DNA of 12,506 bases from Candidatus Glassiibacteriota bacterium (GTDB lineage Bacteria > Gemmatimonadota > Glassbacteria > GWA2-58-10): contig JAFGTO010000038.1 in NCBI GenBank assembly GCA_016934095.1, positions 1-12,506 on the forward strand, given 5' to 3'. Within the stretch, counting starts at the first letter, position 1; each line of letters begins with the position of its first letter. Below, piece after piece: positions 1 through 7,097 of this stretch. A program made the translations under genes and the position numbers. The notes under the pieces are model-generated. The model was given only the letters and a program-made list of their open reading frames with translations. It had not been told where the DNA came from and ran no database searches.

Positions 1-2
1 CC

Positions 3-545
3 TGTGTGAGGAGCGGGGACGGCTTTTTCGAGCACCACGGCCAGGACGAGTATTTCCGCACCGTGTTCAAGAACAACCTCTGCATAGGGGGCCCGGGCAA
101 GGGCAGGCAGGGCCGCTACTCCAGCGGCATGGGGCAGGCGGTATCCCTGGCCGGCTATAATTCCACCTGCGAATTCGACTACAACGGGGTCGGTACTTTC
201 CAGACACCTTTCAGGGGACTGATCGGCGACCAAACGTTTACCGACCTCGAGGGTCTGCGCCGCCTGACCGGGGGGAGCCACTCGGTGCAGGTGGACATGG
301 GGGTCTTCGCAGCAGCGGTCGAGTTCCCCGAACCGGTCTACCCCGAGCGTGAGCCTGCCGACCTCAGGCTCAAGCCAGGCTCTGCAGCCGTGGATGCGGC
401 GGTCCTGATCCCCAATGTCAACGACAACTACACCGGTAAAGGACCGGACCTGGGCGCTTACGAGCTCGGGCAGCCACCGCCCCACTACGGCCCACGGCCG
501 CCCGGCATGGACGAGGAGACCGCCTGGAAGGAGAAAAGCCGCTGA
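3..545 (+). CDS. C-terminal part of an exported right-handed beta-helix protein (5' end outside window)
   Basis: The reading frame is open from the left edge; a GTG at 6 is internal, because the frame continues upstream and the protein matches the C-terminal third of its neighbour at 901-2682. About 180 residues are visible. They include a GDGFFEHH stretch matching GDGFMVSH of the neighbour, a last beta-helix rung with FKNNLCIGG, and the tail ADLRLKPGSAAVDA followed by GPDLGAYELG. That tail is the motif often found at the C-terminus of secreted parallel beta-helix proteins (choice-of-anchor Q type: L.PGS.A.D ... D.GAYE). The last 20 or so residues (PPHYGPRPPG.DEET) are also shared with the neighbour. 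A role in binding or cleaving polysaccharide is typical of the fold, but no catalytic residue can be assigned from this fragment. It ends in TGA and is separated from the next gene by a repeat-filled gap. The tandem arrangement implies gene duplication. Confidence 0.85.
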   Translation, partial: CVRSGDGFFEHHGQDEYFRTVFKNNLCIGGPGKGRQGRYSSGMGQAVSLAGYNSTCEFDYNGVGTFQTPFRGLIGDQTFTDLEGLRRLTGGSHSVQVDMGVFAAAVEFPEPVYPEREPADLRLKPGSAAVDAAVLIPNVNDNYTGKGPDLGAYELGQPPPHYGPRPPGMDEETAWKEKSR

Positions 546-583
546 TAAAAGGGAGGCCGCGAGGCAACCCAACCACGGGCGCG

Positions 584-680
584 ACTGCGACATCGTATTT
601 TTCCGTAGGGGCGCGGCATGCCGCGCCCGGGATGAGGTGGTGGGGCCTCCGAGCTTGTGTGCCTCTGCTCCTTTGTGCCT
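584..680 (+). repeat. Intergenic repeat module, copy A
   Basis: The order is: a TGCGACAT start, an A/T-rich patch, CCGTA, a perfect 20-base palindrome at 609-628 (GGGCGCGGCA and its complement), then GGGGCCTC and a pyrimidine-rich tail with CTCCTTTGTGCCT. The same order of elements occurs in inverted orientation at 8515-8599, including the identical 20-base palindrome. The palindrome could fold into a strong stem, but no T-tract follows, so a terminator role is not shown. Confidence 0.8.
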
Positions 681-800
681 GTCTGCAGACACACTCCGCC
701 TGCCTGCGGCAGGAAAACCTGACGTTTTACGCGCATCTCGAGCTTGGTTGACGGGTAGTCCCTGTGTTCCTTTTCCGCGGGCGGGCAATGAGAAAACCCG

Positions 801-880
801 TGGGCACGGCACGCCGGTGCCCCTACATTCCGGGCGGCGGGGCCTCTGTGCCCTTGCCACTTTGTGCCTTTCTACTTTGC
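801..880 (+). repeat. Intergenic repeat module, copy B (diverged)
   Basis: An imperfect palindrome (GGGCAC ... GTGCCC, 802-822) is followed by CCTAC, then CGGCGGGGCCTCTGTGCC and a tail with TTTGTGCCTTTCTACTTTG. The tail runs in the same orientation as copy A, but the palindrome with its CCTAC flank is in the opposite orientation. The modules therefore seem to be shuffled or inverted independently. The copy ends about 20 bases before the start codon of the beta-helix gene at 901. Confidence 0.65.
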
Positions 881-900
881 TTGATTGCGGAGAGTAAAAA

Positions 901-2682
901 ATGAAAATGGTAAAAAAACTTCCCGGACCGGGTTTCGAGGCCATCCTGTTGCTGCTGTCTGTCTTTTTTGCGCTGTCCGCCCTCTCCTGCCGGGCCGGGG
1001 ACTCCACCGTGCCCGGCGAGGTAAGCTCTCCCTACCCCACCGTGGCCAACCTGGCTTTCGAGTGGCGGATCGAAGGCGATGACGACCTGGACTGTGCGGT
1101 GGAGGTGGCATACCGCATGGCCGGGGAAGCGAAGTGGCACCGGGCCATGCCCTTGCGCAGGATCCCGGCCGGGGCGAGCGTGGATGCCCGCCGCCCGTTC
1201 ACCTGGGAAAACAAGCTCTCAGGCAGCATATTCGACCTGAAGCCCGGCACCGAATACCAGGTCCGTCTCAGGCTCAACGACCCGGACGGTGGCTCGGCGG
1301 AGAAGCTGCTTACCGTGAAGACCAGGCCGGTGCCGCGCCCCGCCGCGGATGCCGCGGAGAAATGGGTCTACCCGGGGACCCTGAAAGATTCCGCAGCGGC
1401 GGCGAAGCCGGGAGACATACTGGTGCTGGCGCCGGGATATTACGGCGATTTCGCCCTGCCCTGCGATGGATTGCCCGGCCGGCCGGTCGTCATCCGCTCG
1501 GACCGCTCCCACGACCTGATCAACAGCACTTTCGACAGCATTGACCTGACCGGCCGCAAACACGTAATCATCGAGGGGGTGACGGTCTACGGCAGCATCG
1601 ACCTGGTCGGGGCGGAAGAGGTGGCAGTGCGCCACTGCATGGTCAACGCCAAGTACGGGATCATCGCCAAAAATTCGCCCGGCTGCAAGAACTGCTATAT
1701 CGCCGACAACGTGGTCTCCTATGTCATGCCCTGGATAGGCCTCGGCATGGGCTGCTGCATGGATGACGGCGGCGCGGCCTGCGTGGGCGAGGGGATCCAG
1801 CTCACCGGCCCGGGCAACGTTATCTGCTACAACCGGGTCTCCGGCTACCGCGACTGCATCTCTTTCATGGAAGACCGCCCGGTCTACGACCAGAGGTGTA
1901 TCGACGTGTACAACAACGATATCTACGTGGGAGCGGATGACGGGATCGAGGCCGATTTCAGCATGGGCAACTGCCGGATCATGCGCAACCGGCTGACCAA
2001 CTGTTTTATCCCCCTGAGCTCCCAGCCGGGTCTGGGAGGGCCTGCCTATTTCATCCGCAACGTGATGTACAACGTCATCAACACCATCTACAAGCTCTCA
2101 CGGTCCAGCAAGGGCGACGTGGTCCTGCACAACACGGCGGTCAAGGTAGGGGACGGGTTCATGGTGTCCCATAACCCCTCGCTGGCCCTGTTTAGGAACA
2201 ACCTGATGATCGGCGGCCAGGGCGGAGACGAGCCCGGCGGCAGGTTCGGCCGCTACGGCAGCGGCCCCGGGTACGCTGTCTTCTTCCCCAGGCTGAGCCC
2301 TACCTGCGACCTGGACTATGACGGCGTGGGCACCCACGGGACCCAGTTCAAGGCCACCGTGGGCCGTCTCGAAACGGACAGCTTCGAGGAGTTCACCAGG
2401 CGCACCACCGAAAAGCACGCCGTCCTGGTGGACATGAGCGTTTTCGCCGACGGAGTGGAGTTCCCCGACCCGGCGATCCCGGAGCGCGAGCCTGCCGACC
2501 TCAGGCTCAGGCCGGGGTCGGCGGCCGTGGATGCCGCGCTCCTGATCCCCAATGTCAATGATAACTTCACCGGCAAAGGCCCGGACCTGGGCGCGTACGA
2601 ACTCGGCCGGGAGCCGCCCCATTACGGCCCGCGGCCGCCGGGCGTGGACGAGGAAACCGCGCAGCAGGAAAACAACCCCTGA
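901..2682 (+). CDS. Exported FnIII-like plus right-handed beta-helix protein
   Basis: This 593-residue protein starts at ATG 901, chosen because GGAGAG (889-894) lies six bases upstream. Residues 1-30 form a signal peptide with a hydrophobic core; ALSC at 27-30 could be a non-classical lipobox with Cys30 as the lipidated residue. Residues about 45-145 resemble a fibronectin type III-like module, with the LKPGTEYQVRLR strand pair at 113-124. Residues about 165-480 are a parallel beta-helix with rungs such as HVIIEGVTVYGSIDLVG and a conserved-looking ADDGIEADFSMGNCRIMRN region near 345-363. Residues 531-570 carry the ADLRLRPGS ... GPDLGAYELG motif found at the end of many secreted beta-helix proteins. 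The fold is typical of polysaccharide lyases, epimerases and adhesins; which applies here cannot be decided by eye. Fourteen bases separate it from the next gene, so co-transcription is likely. The C-terminal 180 residues are paralogous to the partial gene at 3-545. Confidence 0.9.
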   Translation: MKMVKKLPGPGFEAILLLLSVFFALSALSCRAGDSTVPGEVSSPYPTVANLAFEWRIEGDDDLDCAVEVAYRMAGEAKWHRAMPLRRIPAGASVDARRPFTWENKLSGSIFDLKPGTEYQVRLRLNDPDGGSAEKLLTVKTRPVPRPAADAAEKWVYPGTLKDSAAAAKPGDILVLAPGYYGDFALPCDGLPGRPVVIRSDRSHDLINSTFDSIDLTGRKHVIIEGVTVYGSIDLVGAEEVAVRHCMVNAKYGIIAKNSPGCKNCYIADNVVSYVMPWIGLGMGCCMDDGGAACVGEGIQLTGPGNVICYNRVSGYRDCISFMEDRPVYDQRCIDVYNNDIYVGADDGIEADFSMGNCRIMRNRLTNCFIPLSSQPGLGGPAYFIRNVMYNVINTIYKLSRSSKGDVVLHNTAVKVGDGFMVSHNPSLALFRNNLMIGGQGGDEPGGRFGRYGSGPGYAVFFPRLSPTCDLDYDGVGTHGTQFKATVGRLETDSFEEFTRRTTEKHAVLVDMSVFADGVEFPDPAIPEREPADLRLRPGSAAVDAALLIPNVNDNFTGKGPDLGAYELGREPPHYGPRPPGVDEETAQQENNP

Positions 2683-2683
2683 T

Positions 2684-2690
2684 AAGGAGG
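2684..2690 (+). promoter_or_regulatory. Strong Shine-Dalgarno site fixing a TTG start
   Basis: AAGGAGG lies six bases before TTG 2697 and directly after the TGA of the preceding gene (2680-2682). This supports TTG as the true start, since no other candidate start gives both a good site and a complete signal peptide. Confidence 0.85.
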
Positions 2691-2696
2691 CGGACT

Positions 2697-4595
2697 TTGA
2701 GGATCCGACATCGTACCGGAGGCACAAGCCGCACGCCTGCATTTCTTTTCCGGCTTGCAGTGCTGTTGCTGCTGGTCTCTCTCTGGCCGCGGACCGCCGC
2801 GTCAGCCGAAAAAGTCTTTATCTTCAGCAGCCGGGGCTCCAGGAACATCGGGGAGTTCCGCACCTATGCCGAACAGGCGGCGCGGCTGAAAGCCTACGGC
2901 AGGGTGCAGGTCCAGATCAGCGCCCTGGCCGATAAGAGCTGGTACGAAATCCCCGAGGGCGGAAGTCCCTGGCACGAATATGCCTGCAGCATCCCCGCCC
3001 CCTGGAAGTTCTACCCCCACCCCAGGATCGCCCCGCACATACCGGCCGGGCACGTGGAACAAAACTGCAAGCTGATGGCGGCCAAGGCCGCGATCATCCG
3101 CGAGCTGGGCCTGGAAGCGGTGTTCACTGCCAAGAACACCCACATGCTGCCGGAGTCCTTTTTCCAGGAGTACCCGCATCTGCGCGGCCCGCGGGTGGAC
3201 CACCCCCGCCGCAGCCGCAAAGAGGCCTTTGCCTGGTGTGTGGACCTGCCCGAGACCCTGGAGATGATCGAGTGGATGATGGCCGAGGTCAAGCGTCATG
3301 TCCCCGAGATCCGCACCGTGATCAGCGGCACCAACGATGCCGGCTCCGGGCTCTGCTGGGCAGCGGCGCAGTACCCCGGCCCCAACGGGCCGCGCCTATG
3401 CAGGGAGCGCAACGTGGGCGACCGGGTGCGCCAGCTCTGCGAGACAGTGCACCGGGGCGCGGTAAAAGGCGGTGGGCCGGTTATCTTCCGCTGGGGCAAT
3501 GTCAATTTCTGGCAGAACGAGATGGATGTAATCCTGCCCAGGCTGCCCGAGAACACCTATATCAACAGCAGGGACCGCTCGCTGATGGGCCTGGGCACGA
3601 TGATCAACGATAACTACCCGTTCCTGGGGATCATCGACCCGCTGGAAGTGATCGGCTCGATGGAGAGGTACCACCGGCCCGGGACAGACAATGTCTCGAT
3701 CAATGTCAGTGCCATGTACTGCCGCTTCGAGGACCGGCCCGAGGCCACGGGCAAGCTCCTCGAGGTGGTCGAGGACTGTATCGCCGAGCCAACCTCGGAC
3801 CTCAGCGGAAGGCTCGAAAAACTGCGCAAGCTCTCCGCGCGCTGGGGCGGGGAGCCCAACCGGGAAAAGCTCTTCGAGGCCTTCTACGACATGCACCAGG
3901 CGTTCGCCCTCAAGGAGGCCATGGCCCCGCGCTACAGCAATTTCTACTGCGGCGTCTCGATGAGGCACCTGACCCGGCCACTGGTGATCAAGCCCGAGCT
4001 GCTGATCCCGGCGGAAGAGGCCTATTTCCTGCCGCACGTCTTCAACGTCCGCGAAAACGAAGCCAGGATGGACTGGATCGACCTGCACGGAGGCCGCATG
4101 TACGGCACCGCCAACTGGAACGACCGGGGCCTGCGCAGGGCCCTGGGCATGGCGCTAGGCGCGGCCCGCACCCTGGAGAGGCTCGAGGGCGCGCCCGAGG
4201 AGAAATGGCTCAGGCAGGTGGCCCTCAGCCTGAAAATGTGGGCCTCCGAGGTGCGCTCCATCCATAACTTCTACCACGCGCAGCTCATCCGCGACCGCTA
4301 CGCAGCGATCCTCTGCGGCAAGCCCCGGGTCCCGGAAAAGGCAGCCAGTTGGGACGGCGACCCGGGCAACCTGGAATGGAACGAGATCATGCGAGATGAG
4401 TTCGACAACACCAACGAGCTGATCGCCCTGCTCGAAAACGGCGGGCTGGAGCTGACAGCAGTGGCCACAGACCCTCGCCACGAGGACACTTTCCTGCTCG
4501 GACCCGACCTAGTCGGGCAGTTGAAACAGAAAGCCAGTATCATACGCGCCCACTGGCTCGACGTGCAGGACTACCTGGCGCCGCCGCATAAATGA
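2697..4595 (+). CDS. Exported protein of unrecognised family, possibly a TIM-barrel glycosidase-like enzyme
   Basis: This 632-residue protein starts at TTG 2697, fixed by the AAGGAGG site. Residues 1-37 are a Sec signal peptide with a LAVLLLLVSLW core and likely cleavage after AASA. I do not recognise the family with certainty. Residues about 38-340 alternate hydrophobic strands and helices in a barrel-like way. Landmarks are EYPHLRGPRVDHP (158-170), CVDLPETLEMIEWMM (181-195), VISGTNDAGSGLCWA (208-222), then VIFRWGNVNFW (262-272). The pattern of a reported place, a Cys-containing 'CVDLPE' step and an acidic ND pair recalls large alpha/beta-barrel glycoside hydrolases of the GH20/GH67-like kind, but the catalytic acids cannot be named. 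The second half (about 375-630) is mostly helical, with many charged residues. Tight spacing on both sides (14 and 25 bases) ties it to the beta-helix and nitrilase genes. It could equally be a non-catalytic polymer-binding protein. Confidence 0.85.
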   Translation: MRIRHRTGGTSRTPAFLFRLAVLLLLVSLWPRTAASAEKVFIFSSRGSRNIGEFRTYAEQAARLKAYGRVQVQISALADKSWYEIPEGGSPWHEYACSIPAPWKFYPHPRIAPHIPAGHVEQNCKLMAAKAAIIRELGLEAVFTAKNTHMLPESFFQEYPHLRGPRVDHPRRSRKEAFAWCVDLPETLEMIEWMMAEVKRHVPEIRTVISGTNDAGSGLCWAAAQYPGPNGPRLCRERNVGDRVRQLCETVHRGAVKGGGPVIFRWGNVNFWQNEMDVILPRLPENTYINSRDRSLMGLGTMINDNYPFLGIIDPLEVIGSMERYHRPGTDNVSINVSAMYCRFEDRPEATGKLLEVVEDCIAEPTSDLSGRLEKLRKLSARWGGEPNREKLFEAFYDMHQAFALKEAMAPRYSNFYCGVSMRHLTRPLVIKPELLIPAEEAYFLPHVFNVRENEARMDWIDLHGGRMYGTANWNDRGLRRALGMALGAARTLERLEGAPEEKWLRQVALSLKMWASEVRSIHNFYHAQLIRDRYAAILCGKPRVPEKAASWDGDPGNLEWNEIMRDEFDNTNELIALLENGGLELTAVATDPRHEDTFLLGPDLVGQLKQKASIIRAHWLDVQDYLAPPHK

Positions 4596-4609
4596 AACCC
4601 TGAACCGAT

Positions 4610-4615
4610 GGAGGA
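4610..4615 (+). promoter_or_regulatory. Shine-Dalgarno site for a TTG start
   Basis: GGAGGA lies five bases before TTG 4621. It decides the start of the nitrilase-family gene, because this start includes a full signal peptide. Confidence 0.8.
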
Positions 4616-4620
4616 CATCC

Positions 4621-5700
4621 TTGAAACAGCTTAGCTTGCTCCTGATCCTGCCGGCGGCCCTGGCCCTGCTTTCCGCCGGGCCGCTGGAGTGCTCGCCCCG
4701 CCGAACAGCTAAAATCGCCGTGATCCAGGCCACCGGGATGCCCCGCCAGGACCCGTTCATGGCCGACTATGACCCTGCCAAGGTGCGGCCCCAGATGAAC
4801 GCCCATCTCGACAAACTGCTGGGACTGGTAGAGAAAGCCGGCAAGATGGGGGCCGACCTGGTCTGCGCCCCGGAGGACATGCAGCATATCGGCGCCTACG
4901 GCCTGCACGTGGATGTCGCAGACACGGCCACCGGTGAGATCCTCTTTACCTCCCTGGCCGTGCCGGTGCCGTGCCCGCTCACCGACAGGGTCGCCGCGAT
5001 AGCCGCCCGCCACAAAATGTACGTGATCGCGCCGCTCTACGAGCGCGACGGGGACAGGGTGTTCAACACCGCCGTGATTTTCGACCGCCAGGGCAGGATC
5101 ATCGGCAAGCACCGCAAGACCCTGCTGCCCGTGATGGAGACCTGGCTGGTCTCCACCGGGGACGAGCTCGAGGTATTCCGGACCGATTTCGCCAACGTGG
5201 CGGTGGCCACCTGCTGGGAGCTGTTCTACCCTGAGATCTCCACCATCTACGCCCTCAAGGGAGCCGACATCATTTTCAACCCGACCATGGGCAGGGACAA
5301 CCAAGGCGGCCAGAGCCTGTCCACCGCCCATACCTATATCACCCGGGCCAGGGACAACTCGGTCTACATAGCCCCGGTGATCCTGGGCAGCGACGGCAAC
5401 GGGATAATCGACTTCGACGGCAAGGTGGTGGCCGAGGCGGTGGGAGCCGAGGACACGGTGATCATGGCGGAGATAGATTTCTCCAGGGAGCGGGTCCAGG
5501 AAAGCACCTGGTGGACCACGATCAACGGCACCGACAACCAGAAGGCCATCCATTTCCTGTCGCGCCGGCCCGGGCTCTATGGCCTGCTGACCGACCAGGA
5601 CCCGCCTGTGCTCGAGCGCTACCGCGGGATCCATCTCACCACCGGCGACCGCCCCAGGCAGCTCGAGGCGGTCAAGGCTGTCGACTACGGGCCTAAGTGA
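4621..5700 (+). CDS. Exported nitrilase-family carbon-nitrogen hydrolase (amidase-like)
   Basis: This 359-residue protein starts at TTG 4621. The Glu-Lys-Cys triad of the nitrilase superfamily is visible in order and with usual spacing: Glu85 in ADLVCAPED, Lys166 in GKHRKTLL, and the nucleophile Cys198 in VAVATCWELFYPEI. The family hydrolyses nitriles or, more often, amides and N-carbamoyl compounds through a thioester intermediate. Residues about 29-330 cover one complete alpha-beta-beta-alpha domain. The N-terminus (LLLILPAALALLSAG) looks like a signal peptide, which is less usual because most relatives are cytoplasmic; it suggests work in the periplasm or outside the cell. The substrate cannot be read from the sequence. 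The gene sits between the 632-residue exported protein and two M19 dipeptidases, which suggests an amide-bearing polymer or peptide conjugate as substrate (inference). The family call is firm; the export call is likely. Confidence 0.93.
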   Translation: MKQLSLLLILPAALALLSAGPLECSPRRTAKIAVIQATGMPRQDPFMADYDPAKVRPQMNAHLDKLLGLVEKAGKMGADLVCAPEDMQHIGAYGLHVDVADTATGEILFTSLAVPVPCPLTDRVAAIAARHKMYVIAPLYERDGDRVFNTAVIFDRQGRIIGKHRKTLLPVMETWLVSTGDELEVFRTDFANVAVATCWELFYPEISTIYALKGADIIFNPTMGRDNQGGQSLSTAHTYITRARDNSVYIAPVILGSDGNGIIDFDGKVVAEAVGAEDTVIMAEIDFSRERVQESTWWTTINGTDNQKAIHFLSRRPGLYGLLTDQDPPVLERYRGIHLTTGDRPRQLEAVKAVDYGPK

Positions 5701-5707
5701 AGGCCGG

Positions 5708-5724
5708 GCGGGCTGCCGGCCCGC
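5708..5724. other. Short hairpin between the nitrilase and first dipeptidase genes
   Basis: GCGGGC, a five-base loop TGCCG, then GCCCGC form a perfect six-pair stem in the 45-base gap. No T-tract follows, so it is not a classical terminator. It may affect mRNA stability or expression of the downstream genes, or be chance in GC-rich DNA. Confidence 0.3.
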
Positions 5725-5745
5725 AGCCACAAAGAGGTAGGTTCC

Positions 5746-7023
5746 ATGCCCCTGGCCTGGGAGATCAACCACCGTAACCTCCTGCTGGACTCGCATGTAG
5801 ATATCCCCCTGGATTACGCCACCGGGCGCCTCGACCCCGGCATCCGCCAGGAGAGGCTGCAGGTTGATCTGGCCAAGATGCGCGAAGGCGGCCTGGACTG
5901 TGTTTTCCTGGTCGCCTACTCCCGCCAGGGGCCGCTCACCACCTCAGGATACCGGGCCGCCCGCCATCAGGCCGGGACCAGGATCGAGGCGGTCCACCGC
6001 CTGTGCAGCCGGATGCACCCCGGCAGGATCGGGCTGGCCTGCAGCGCGGATGATGTCCGCAGGCTGGCGGATTCCGGCAGGCTGGCCGCAGCCATCGGCC
6101 TGGAGAACGGCTACCCCATCGGTACGGACCTCTCCAGGGTCAGGAAATATTACGACCTGGGCGTGCGCTATATCACCCTCTGCCACAACGGCCACAACCA
6201 GCTCTGCGACTCCGCCAACCCGCCCGAGAGGCTTAGGCCCACGGAGGATGAGCTCGACTGGGAGGGCCTCCAGCTCCTCGCCGTGCTCCACCTGCTGGAG
6301 AATGTTTTAGCGGCCCCGCCGGAACAATTGCACGGGGGCCTGAGCGAGCTCGGCAGGCAAGTGGTCGCGGAAATGAACCGCCTGGGAATCATGGTGGACA
6401 TCTCGCACCTCGGCCCGGCTTCCCTGCGGGACGTGCTCGAGGTCTCGGAAGCTCCCGTGATCGCCTCGCACTCCTGCTGCCGGGCGCTCTGCGACAGGGC
6501 CCGCAACCTGCAGGATGAGCAGCTCGCCGCGCTCGGAAGGAAAGGGGCCTGTATCCAGGTTACCGCAGTCCGGGGGTTCCTGAAACTCCCGCCGGAGCAG
6601 GTCCTGGCCCTTGACGGGCTAGTGAGGGGCCTGGGCGCAGCCGGGATGGCCAGCCGGGACCTCCTGGAGGTGTACGACAGGGACCGGCCCGCCTACGATG
6701 CACTGATCAGGGGCTTCCGGACTGGGCTAAAAAAAATCAACCGGCGGTTCCCCAAGCCGGATGTAGCCGACCTCGCCGACCATATCGACCACGCGGTCAG
6801 ACTGATCGGTATCGAACAGGTGGGTATCGGCAGCGATTTCGGCGGAGGGGGAGGGGTGCGCGGCTTCGACAGCGCGGCCGAAGCCGCCAATGTTACCGCC
6901 GAGCTGCTGCGCCGCGGGTATGCGGAAGAGGACATCGCCAGGATCTGGGGCGGCAACCTGCTGCGGGTCTGGCGGGAAGTCGAGCTGGCGGCGGAAAACC
7001 TCCGGACCCGGCGCCGGACCTGA
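5746..7023 (+). CDS. M19-family (renal dipeptidase-like) zinc dipeptidase, no signal peptide
   Basis: This 425-residue protein starts at ATG 5746, with AGAGG (5733-5737) upstream. All expected binuclear-metal ligands of peptidase family M19 are present: His17 and Asp19 (DSHVDI), bridging Glu120 (IGLENGY), His221 (DISHL) and His242 (IASHS). The substrate-contacting Arg253 (RARN) and Asp364 (GIGSDF) are also there. The family cleaves dipeptides, often including D-residues or dehydropeptides. Compared with the mammalian enzyme as I remember it, there are roughly 28 extra residues between Glu120 and His221 and about 50 between Arg253 and Asp364. The usual SDFDG reads SDFGGGGG. No signal peptide is seen, so it is probably cytoplasmic. 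It is paralogous over its full length to the next gene, with near-identical DNA near the 3' end. Confidence 0.95.
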   Translation: MPLAWEINHRNLLLDSHVDIPLDYATGRLDPGIRQERLQVDLAKMREGGLDCVFLVAYSRQGPLTTSGYRAARHQAGTRIEAVHRLCSRMHPGRIGLACSADDVRRLADSGRLAAAIGLENGYPIGTDLSRVRKYYDLGVRYITLCHNGHNQLCDSANPPERLRPTEDELDWEGLQLLAVLHLLENVLAAPPEQLHGGLSELGRQVVAEMNRLGIMVDISHLGPASLRDVLEVSEAPVIASHSCCRALCDRARNLQDEQLAALGRKGACIQVTAVRGFLKLPPEQVLALDGLVRGLGAAGMASRDLLEVYDRDRPAYDALIRGFRTGLKKINRRFPKPDVADLADHIDHAVRLIGIEQVGIGSDFGGGGGVRGFDSAAEAANVTAELLRRGYAEEDIARIWGGNLLRVWREVELAAENLRTRRRT

Positions 7024-7097
7024 CGGATTACTGGTGTAAAGCAGGCTGCTGAAATATATTACTCCGGTCAGGACAAACCTCATCCCGGAGATCTCCC

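Larger units (their letters stand above)
546..900. other. 355-base intergenic region made of repeat modules
   Basis: No convincing gene lies here. An open frame of about 160 codons on the + strand runs across it, but its translation is low-complexity read-through of the repeats (for example LCASAPLCLS and LCALATLCLS). The region holds two copies of a GC-rich palindromic module (584-680 and 801-880). Between them is a unique stretch with a short CCTGC/GCAGG palindrome (703-713). No sigma70-like promoter with good spacing was seen. The ribosome-binding site of the next gene (GGAGAG, 889-894) starts just after the second module. Confidence 0.75.

Noticed and set aside
546..880. Repeated palindromes considered as a CRISPR array
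   Set aside because: Copies are few, diverged, in mixed orientation and not separated by spacers of regular length; no cas gene is nearby.
415..897. A 160-codon open frame on the + strand through the first gap
   Set aside because: The translation follows the repeat modules (LCASAPLCLS, LCALATLCLS) and overlaps the end of the beta-helix gene. It is read-through of non-coding repeats.
4540..5796. A 418-codon open frame on the minus strand opposite the nitrilase gene
   Set aside because: It is antisense to a gene with an intact catalytic triad. Its translation is rich in Gly, His, Val and Arg with no recognisable domain, as expected for the shadow frame of GC-rich coding DNA.
7028..7060. Possible promoter before the second dipeptidase (TTACTG, then TATATT)
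   Set aside because: The spacer is about 21 bases, too long for a sigma70 promoter, and the -35 match is poor. An A/T-rich patch alone is not enough.
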